From Candidatus Bipolaricaulota bacterium (GTDB lineage: Bacteria > Bipolaricaulota > Bipolaricaulia > Bipolaricaulales > Bipolaricaulaceae): a DNA stretch of 10,815 nucleotides. Positions 5,661-10,815 of the stretch are shown here, piece after piece. The position numbers and the translations under genes were made by a program. The notes under the pieces are model-generated. The model was not told where the DNA came from, did not search any database, and saw only the letters and a list, made by a program, of their open reading frames with translations. The stretch spans positions 1 to 10,815 of the forward strand of contig JAGGWU010000181.1 in the NCBI GenBank assembly GCA_021163465.1. The letters are read 5' to 3'. Each line of letters begins with the position of its first letter. Position 1 is the stretch's first letter.

Positions 5661-7223
5661 ATGAAGAAGGGAGCGTTGGCCGGGCTTTTACTTGTGGTGG
5701 CTTTCTTGAGTGGCTGTGAGCTTCTTTCCTTCCTCTTCCGCGTGCCGGACGCCCCAACGGACGTTCGGGCTTCCGACGGTACATTTCCCGACAAGGTGCA
5801 AATCGATTGGAACCCGGTAAGCAACGCCAAACACTACGAAGTCTACCGCGCTCCCACCGAAGCCGGTGAGTACGAAAAGATCGCAACGACCATGGGTACC
5901 CGTTACTATGATGGAGACGTGAATCCCAACATTATCTATTGGTATAAGGTACGGGCATGTAACGCCCGGGGCTGCAGCGCTATGTCGGAACCGGATTCCG
6001 GTTTCGCACAAGTCCAAGAAGAGACCCAAATTCCCCCCAGCCCCACAAATATATCGGCGTCGGACGGTACGTACACCGACAGAGTACGGGTGAATTGGGC
6101 GGAAGTTGCCGGCGCGAGCTTTTACGAGGTTTACCGTACCGTCAACCCGACCGGGACGTACACCCAAATAGGGCAAACCTCGAGTCCCCCTTACGACGAT
6201 TACACCGCAAATCCGGGGACAACCTACTGGTACAAGGTCAGGGCCTGCAATGCGGCCGGCTGTAGCGCTCTCTCAACCGCCGACTCGGGCTACGCCTCGA
6301 AATCGGGCGGAGGAGGGGGAGGCGGCGATGAACTCCCAGGAACCCCCGCAAACCTTACCGCCTCCAAGGGCGAATACGAAGACAAGATCCATGTTACCTG
6401 GAGTCCGGTTTCCGGCGCCGAGCGGTATGAAGTTTTCCGCGGGAGTTCGGAAGGCGGCCCTTACGGCCAAATAGCCGAGACCACCGGCACTTCCTACGAC
6501 GACGAGGACAACCTGGTCCCGTGTCAAAGTTACTGGTACAAGGTACGGGCATGTAATGAAAACGGTTGCGGCAACTTCTCCGCGCCAGCGGAAGGGTGGC
6601 GGGAATTCCGCATGGTTCCGCCGGAAGGGGTGGATGCATCCGATACGCGGTCCGACGGAATCCTCGTTTCCTGGGACCCGGTGGAACACGCCGACTGTTA
6701 CAAAGTCTTCCGGGCCGTAAGCGCAACGGCGACCTCCTGGGATCTTGTGGGGGATTGTAATGAGGTGCAGACGGCTTCTTCGTACTTGGACACCACCGCG
6801 ACCCCAGGGGTCACGTATTGGTACCGGGTAAAGGCCTGCAACGAGGAACCCACCTGTGGCTGTAGCGGCTTTTCGGCCCCGGCCAGGGGATACCGCACCT
6901 GCTATCCCATGGCGCCGGAGAACGTAAAAGCTCAATTGAGCGCAGGAAAAGTGCAGATAACCTGGGACCCCGTCGAGGATCCACCAACGGGTAACGATGT
7001 GCCCAAGTACGAGATTTACCGAGCCACCTCCGAAGAAGGCCCGTATACGAAGGTCGGAGAAGTTACAGGAAGTCCGGCAGACACTTCGTTCACCGACGAT
7101 CCCCCTGATCCCGAAGCGGGAGAGAAGGTGACCTATTACTACAAGGTGAAGGCCTGCTCTTCCGTTGCGGATTGCGGATGCGGTCCCCTTTCCGCTGCTG
7201 CCAGTGTAACCATCGAGGGATAG
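5661..7223 (+). CDS. Lipoprotein with five fibronectin type III domains
   Basis: A 520-residue exported lipoprotein. The signal peptide MKKGALAGLLLVVAFLSG ends in a lipobox (LSGC, lipidated C19). Five FN3 modules of about 90 residues follow, starting near residues 29, 125, 231, 326 and 424. Each has a conserved DxVxVxWxPVxxAxxYEVYR strand pair and a YWYKVRACN motif, and the first two are nearly copies of one another. A SGGGGGGGDE linker separates modules 2 and 3. Unusually, each module has a cysteine pair after the F strand (CNxxGC, later CGC), probably an extra disulfide stabilising an extracytoplasmic fold. I start at 5661 because AGGAGG lies a few bases upstream and the signal peptide begins there; the frame is open further upstream to 5610. 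Surface binding or scaffolding is the likely role, but the ligand is unknown. A minus-strand remnant of a relative lies at 3789-3990. Confidence 0.93.
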   Translation: MKKGALAGLLLVVAFLSGCELLSFLFRVPDAPTDVRASDGTFPDKVQIDWNPVSNAKHYEVYRAPTEAGEYEKIATTMGTRYYDGDVNPNIIYWYKVRACNARGCSAMSEPDSGFAQVQEETQIPPSPTNISASDGTYTDRVRVNWAEVAGASFYEVYRTVNPTGTYTQIGQTSSPPYDDYTANPGTTYWYKVRACNAAGCSALSTADSGYASKSGGGGGGGDELPGTPANLTASKGEYEDKIHVTWSPVSGAERYEVFRGSSEGGPYGQIAETTGTSYDDEDNLVPCQSYWYKVRACNENGCGNFSAPAEGWREFRMVPPEGVDASDTRSDGILVSWDPVEHADCYKVFRAVSATATSWDLVGDCNEVQTASSYLDTTATPGVTYWYRVKACNEEPTCGCSGFSAPARGYRTCYPMAPENVKAQLSAGKVQITWDPVEDPPTGNDVPKYEIYRATSEEGPYTKVGEVTGSPADTSFTDDPPDPEAGEKVTYYYKVKACSSVADCGCGPLSAAASVTIEG

Positions 7224-7301
7224 CCGCGGCGGTTTTTACGCCGTAAGGACATACAAAGGGCAACGCCGATGCGTGATCGGGCAACCCATGGAGAAAAGAA
7301 A

Positions 7302-7323
7302 GGGGGCGGGTTGCCCCGCCCCC
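7302..7323 (-). terminator. Rho-independent terminator of the PorV-like gene
   Basis: GGGGGCGGG (7302-7310), a TTGC loop and CCCGCCCCC (7315-7323) form a 9-bp all-GC hairpin. On the minus strand it is followed by TTTCTTTTCT, and it sits about 35 bp past the stop of the barrel gene. The plus-strand side is followed only by AAAA, so it mainly serves the minus strand, although it may also slow readthrough from the convergent FN3 gene. Confidence 0.8.
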
Positions 7324-7357
7324 AAAATGGGCACAAGCCCAAGGACCCGTTACTACC

Positions 7358-8242
7358 TCACTCAGTCCCTACCTCTTCTTCGGCCGGGGCGAAGAGCTCC
7401 TTGAAGCTATAGGAGAGCGAAAGCACCAGCGTATCCCCGGGCTCCCCCTGGAGCACATAGGCGGCGTCCACCGAGAGGTCGGCGATCATCAACCCCGCGC
7501 CTACCGTGAACGTGGCGTTCTCGAATTCCGTCCCCGGTACCATCGCCCCGGCCCGGATCTCCAGCATCTCGACCAGCTTGAGCCCCAGGCCGAGGTCGAT
7601 GGAATCGAGGTTCATGTCGACCATGCAAACGTCGGCCACGACCTTCGCCGCTCCCTCGAGGAACGAGAACGCGAGCCCGGCACGGTACACCGGCGAGATG
7701 TCCGCGGCCGCGATGTCGAACGCGGCAATCCCGACGGAGAAGGTCTCGGCGATGGGAACGATGAGGCCCACGTCGAAGCTGAAGGTGTTGTAGGAATCGC
7801 CGTCAAGGTTCTCCATGTAATACTTGGCGTTGAAGCCAACGTCGACCTCGAATTCCTCCCCCACCGGGAAGGAAAGCGCCGCGGTGCCGATGAAGGCGTT
7901 GGCGGAATAGAGCTCGCCGGCGGATGCCATGCCCCATGCGATCCCTACGCCGAACCCCTCAAAGGTGGTGCCCAACGACGCGAACTGGAACGGCACGCCC
8001 TCGAACCCAGGGGCGGTGAACTTGGTCGCGGTAGCGCCGCCGACCCAGAGGCCCTCGATCCGGGCAAGCCCGGCCGGGTTCCACAGCGCTCCCGTGGCAT
8101 CGTCCGCCAATGCCACGAAAGCGCCCCCCATCCCGTAGGCCTTCGCCCCGTGGCCGCCCTGGAAGATGATCGTTCCCTCGGCTCCCAAGACGGCGGCGGC
8201 GAAGAGCCCGAAGATAACAGCTGCTATCGCGATCCTCTTCAT
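7358..8242 (-). CDS. PorV/UPF0164-like outer-membrane beta-barrel protein
   Basis: A 294-residue protein. A signal peptide (MKRIAIAAVIFGLFAAAVLGA, cleavage near residue 21) is followed by GGHGAKAYGMGGAFVALADDATGALWNPAGLA, the hallmark N-terminus of the PorV/PorQ and UPF0164 group in the FadL-like barrel superfamily. The rest alternates hydrophobic and polar residues in beta-strand fashion and ends in SLSYSFKELF, an aromatic terminal strand, before a short acidic tail. In type IX secretion PorV shuttles substrates, but in many diderms this family lacks a known role and no secretion genes are visible here. The ATG at 8242 has AGGAG six bases upstream. It is transcribed away from REP array 3 and ends at the terminator 7302-7323. 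Its GC-rich third positions match the large neighbour gene at 8841. Confidence 0.88.
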   Translation of the reverse strand: MKRIAIAAVIFGLFAAAVLGAEGTIIFQGGHGAKAYGMGGAFVALADDATGALWNPAGLARIEGLWVGGATATKFTAPGFEGVPFQFASLGTTFEGFGVGIAWGMASAGELYSANAFIGTAALSFPVGEEFEVDVGFNAKYYMENLDGDSYNTFSFDVGLIVPIAETFSVGIAAFDIAAADISPVYRAGLAFSFLEGAAKVVADVCMVDMNLDSIDLGLGLKLVEMLEIRAGAMVPGTEFENATFTVGAGLMIADLSVDAAYVLQGEPGDTLVLSLSYSFKELFAPAEEEVGTE

Positions 8243-8304
8243 CTTCTACTCCTACCTCCTTCTCCACTATTTTTCGCCGATGGACGCCGGGACGGTCCCG
8301 ATTT

Positions 8305-8748
8305 AACGTCGGGGGCAAGCCCCGTTTTAACGTCGGGGATGAACCCCGACGCTACGGGTTTCGTTTCCCACGGTTTCTCGTAGCGTCGCAGCTTGTCTGC
8401 GACGTTTCCCGGCGACGTCGGGGTAAACCCCGGTTTGACGTCGGGGACGAACCCCGGAACGTCGGGGATAAACCCCGACGCTACGGGTTTTTTCAACCCG
8501 GCTCTTTTAACGTCGGGGACGAGCCCCGACGCTACGGGTTTCGTTTTTTCGTAGCGTCGCAGCTTGTCTGCGACGTTTCCCGATAACGTCGGGATAAACC
8601 CCGGTTTGACGTCGGGGACGAACCCCGGAACGTCGGGGATAAACCCCGACGCTACGGGTTTCGTTTTCCGTAGCGTCGCAGCTTGTCTGCGACGTCCCCC
8701 GGCGACGTAGCGTCGCACCTCGTGTGCGACGTTCAACCGTGCGACGTT
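8305..8748. repeat. REP array 3, between the barrel and S-layer-like genes
   Basis: The 598 bp between the two minus-strand genes (8243-8840) are mostly repeats. Intact REPs: 8331-8355 (-), 8380-8404 (+), 8460-8484 (-), 8511-8535 (-), 8551-8575 (+), 8631-8655 (-), 8670-8694 (+) and 8707-8731 (+). Head-to-head pairs are 8331-8404, 8511-8575 and 8631-8694. Truncated copies begin at about 8305, 8413, 8437, 8584 and 8609, and an orphan right arm (GTGCGACGTT) lies near 8739. Loops on the GTAG strand are CTTGT, CTCGT, TTCAT and TTTAT. No transposase is adjacent; the RAYT is about 3 kb away. Confidence 0.92.
8380..8655. repeat. Two direct copies of a 105-bp composite REP block
   Basis: Bases 8380-8484 and 8551-8655 match at about 101 of 105 positions. 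Each copy is a plus-strand REP, two truncated REPs and a minus-strand REP. They are separated by 66 bp containing another intact REP. The first ~54 bp of the block also match 4510-4563 in array 1, so the same composite unit occurs at two distant sites. Confidence 0.88.
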
Positions 8749-8796
8749 ACCGTTGTTCCCCATCACGACGTCCATCCCTTTCCCTCGCATCCTTCC

Positions 8797-8828
8797 AAGG
8801 GGCCGGGCCGGACCCGACCCGGCCCCTT
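8797..8828. terminator. Hairpin terminator after the S-layer-like gene
   Basis: AAGGGGCCGGG (8797-8807), a 10-nt loop and CCCGGCCCCTT (8818-8828) form a perfect 11-bp stem 12 bp beyond the stop codon at 8841. It is very GC-rich, with A/T at the base of the stem. There is a short T run on the plus strand (TTTT) but only TT on the minus strand, so termination of the minus-strand gene may depend on the strong stem. Confidence 0.65.
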
Positions 8829-8840
8829 TTCGCCCTCCTC

Positions 8841-10815
8841 TCAGCGCTTGATGTACACGAAGCCCCGGAACGTCCAGACCTTGTCGGCGCCTTCCACCAC
8901 GGCCACGTAGATGTAGGCGCCGTTGCGGAGGTCGTCGCCATCCCAGGACACGGAGGCGGTGTTGGTGCCGGAGACCTCGGCCACCTTGCGGCCAAGCAGG
9001 TCATAGACGGAGACCGTGAGCTTATCCGCCACCGCTCCCGTGGGCTCCGCGATGATGGTGAACGTCACCTCCGTGTCAAACGGGTTCGGCGTCACATCGA
9101 TCCCGGTCACGTCCTCGAGCGCCGCCGGGATCACCTCCGCCGTGTCGGAGACAGTCTTCCCACCGGGGAACGGCTGTGTGTAGGTCACGGTGAGCGTGCC
9201 GGAGACATCCGCGGGCAGCTCGTAGGTGACCTGGAAGTCGTTCTGCGGAGCACCAGGCGCGGCGGGGATGGTGTTCCAGGTCTGCAACACGGTGCCATCG
9301 AGCTCCAGCACCAGCACCTCGGTCCCGGTGATCTCCGCGGCCCCGGCGAAGGCGTCATCGGTGACGGTGATGGTGACCGTCTCGCCGGCCACGTAGGTGT
9401 CCTTGTCGAACTCCACCTTCACCAGCCGCTCAGGCGGAGTGACACCCGCGGCACCGCCCGCAGCCACCTTGATGGAGATGATGGAGACATCCGAGTGGTT
9501 GGACGGATCCTGGTAGAAGGCCATGATCGTGTCCTCGGGCTGGGAGCCGAGGTTCCCGTCACCGGGATGGCGGGCGTCGGCCACCAGGACACAGGTGGTG
9601 GAGCGGAAGATGCCCGAGTTGGGCGCGGTCTCTTTGAGATCCATCCGCTCCCAGGTGCCTCGCTGCGCGTTCCACATGAAGATCTTCACCGTCTCCATCA
9701 GCCCCGTGATGGACTCGTCACGGTTGTTATCCCCGTCGCCATCAAGGCTGCCCAGGTATACATCGGACAAAGCCCCATTAGGCGTCATCCGATCTGAGTC
9801 GGGCGAGGTATCAGTAGCGCTCAGCTTGGTATTTCCTTTCCACCAAATAGGAGCGGAGTCTTCGCCAGCGTAGTCGGGAGTATAGCCTGGGGGAGTAGCA
9901 GTAAGGTCATATGTCCTCGTGCCATCATCATCGGCATAGGCGTCCTTGTTCCAGTTACCGCTGATGAGCTCGGACATGAGCGGGTTCTCGTTCTGATCGG
10001 GATCAACCACCTCGAGGTACAGGTTGCCGGAGAGCGGGATCATATCCACGTACTCGTAGCGACCGTTCAGGAACCTCATGTGGTGGGTTCCGGTGGCTCC
10101 GTCGAAGACCTGGGTGTCATAGACCTTCACCGTGTAGAAGGAGACGTCCCACACCTGGTTCCGGGACGCGGCCTCATGCACGAGCGGCGGGAAGCTTCTC
10201 CAGGTCATGGGGGCCGTTTGGATATTGCCATCTTTATTAACATCGAAGCCCAGATCAGCCTCGACTATGGTGATTGTCTCGTTGGCATCAGCGTTACCGA
10301 GGGCGTTGATGGCCTCCTGCACATAATCCACCGAGTTGTACCTCGCGTAGATCGTGTCCTCGTTGAACGCCTGGAACTTCCAGTCGTCGAAGACGAGCTG
10401 GTACCCACCGATAGCATCCCACACCGGCTCAAGCGGCATCGCCGCCATAGAGGCGAAGATGCCAGCGTCGTTGGCCACCTCGTCGAGGATCCAGTACTCG
10501 GAGTCGTCCTCGTTGTGCGGGTCACAGAGGTGCACCACGACCCTGTCCTGGCAGCAGGCGTCGATGTTGGCGTCGGCGTCGTAGACGCGGACGTAGAGTC
10601 CAGTGTGGGCGCCTATCTTCACCTCATCCACGGGGTTCCCCATGGAGTCGGTGATATACACCTCGGAAAGCGGCCGCTCGTAGACCTGGGCCGTGGTGAG
10701 GGAGAAGTCATCGAAGTCGTTCGGATCGAGGTAGTAGAACGCGATCGTCGTCCCGGAGGGGAAGCGGTTGAAGCCGAGGGTATTTTGCAGGTCCTCCAAG
10801 AGGCCGAAGTCGTAG
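8841..10815 (-). CDS. Large secreted S-layer-like protein with FlgD-like C-terminal domain (5' end missing)
   Basis: About 658 residues are visible and the frame stays open to the window edge, so the N-terminus lies outside; the TTG at 10799 is unlikely to be the true start. The protein is acidic and beta-rich, with modules seen in extracellular S-layer-like proteins: LYVRVYDADANIDA and LYLEVVDPDQNENP, each followed by a 'NSGIF/DAGIF' segment, and two related segments TTIAFYYLDPNDFDD and DTIMAFYQDPSNHSD. Acidic loops DVNKDGNI and SLDGDGDNNRDE resemble calcium-binding sites. An Ig-like domain (VKVEFDKDTYVAGETVTITV...) precedes a C-terminal FlgD_ig/sorting-type domain containing VYDLLGRKVAEV, WDGDDLRNGAYIYV and a final FVYIKR. 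That domain is common at the ends of exported surface proteins of diderms. It is followed by the hairpin at 8797-8828. A surface structural role is inferred; no enzyme motif was seen. Confidence 0.85.
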   Translation of the reverse strand, partial: YDFGLLEDLQNTLGFNRFPSGTTIAFYYLDPNDFDDFSLTTAQVYERPLSEVYITDSMGNPVDEVKIGAHTGLYVRVYDADANIDACCQDRVVVHLCDPHNEDDSEYWILDEVANDAGIFASMAAMPLEPVWDAIGGYQLVFDDWKFQAFNEDTIYARYNSVDYVQEAINALGNADANETITIVEADLGFDVNKDGNIQTAPMTWRSFPPLVHEAASRNQVWDVSFYTVKVYDTQVFDGATGTHHMRFLNGRYEYVDMIPLSGNLYLEVVDPDQNENPLMSELISGNWNKDAYADDDGTRTYDLTATPPGYTPDYAGEDSAPIWWKGNTKLSATDTSPDSDRMTPNGALSDVYLGSLDGDGDNNRDESITGLMETVKIFMWNAQRGTWERMDLKETAPNSGIFRSTTCVLVADARHPGDGNLGSQPEDTIMAFYQDPSNHSDVSIISIKVAAGGAAGVTPPERLVKVEFDKDTYVAGETVTITVTDDAFAGAAEITGTEVLVLELDGTVLQTWNTIPAAPGAPQNDFQVTYELPADVSGTLTVTYTQPFPGGKTVSDTAEVIPAALEDVTGIDVTPNPFDTEVTFTIIAEPTGAVADKLTVSVYDLLGRKVAEVSGTNTASVSWDGDDLRNGAYIYVAVVEGADKVWTFRGFVYIKR

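Noticed and set aside
6273..6935. Minus-strand ORF of 220 codons
   Set aside because: It is antisense to the FN3 lipoprotein and has no family features.
7227..7243. CGGCG / CGCCG hairpin with a T-rich loop just after the FN3 gene stop
   Set aside because: The T run is in the loop, not after the stem, and the stem is only 5 bp; too weak to call a terminator.
8724..9797. Plus-strand ORF of 357 codons
   Set aside because: It is the antisense shadow of the S-layer-like gene, caused by strong GC third-position bias; it is H/R/G-rich without a recognisable domain.

Overview
The window is about 10.8 kb of GC-rich (roughly 60%) bacterial DNA. A lipoprotein signal with a lipobox, a PorV/UPF0164-like beta-barrel outer-membrane protein and a large secreted protein with a FlgD-like C-terminal domain all point to a diderm (two-membrane) bacterium. 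The combination looks like an uncultured lineage, possibly thermophilic. Candidate phylum Bipolaricaulota (Acetothermia) would fit, but no marker gene here proves it.

Layout. Bases 1-137 are a perfect 60-bp inverted repeat around a 17-nt spacer, starting at the very first base; this is most likely a fold-back artefact at a contig edge. Its right arm is the C-terminal end of an ABC permease, overlapped (ATGA) by its ATPase (250-1053, +), a TrpXYZ-like uptake pair. Facing it is a tightly overlapped minus-strand operon: ABC-2 exporter ATPase, ABC-2 permease and a MutT-like Nudix hydrolase (3652 down to 1216). Around 3789-3990 lies an unannotated remnant of a fibronectin type III (FN3) protein on the minus strand. 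Next come a small membrane-anchored coiled-coil protein (3998-4363, +), a REP-associated tyrosine transposase (RAYT, 4714-5190, -) set between two arrays of palindromic repeats, an FN3 lipoprotein (5661-7223, +), a PorV-like barrel protein (7358-8242, -), a third repeat array (8305-8748), and a large secreted S-layer-like protein that runs off the right edge (8841-10815, -).

The most notable element is the RAYT/REP system. I count 19 intact REPs and roughly a dozen truncated ones in three arrays. Two apparent hairpin types (a 'GCAG/CTGC' type always on + and a 'GGGG/CCCC' type always on -) reduce to one consensus: a 5' GTAG head, outer stem CGTCG/CGACG, three inner base pairs that change in a compensated way (CAG:CTG, CAC:GTG, GGG:CCC), and a five-base loop YTYRT. 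Seven pairs are arranged head to head like REPINs/BIMEs. GTAG-headed REPs are the known partners of RAYTs, so gene and arrays probably form one unit. The arrays also show 24-bp and ~104-bp tandem amplification.

Functionally the window combines membrane transport (two ABC systems), nucleotide sanitation (Nudix), cell-envelope and surface proteins (lipoprotein, barrel, S-layer-like protein) and a mobile/repeat module in the intergenic spaces. No rRNA, tRNA or CRISPR array was seen.
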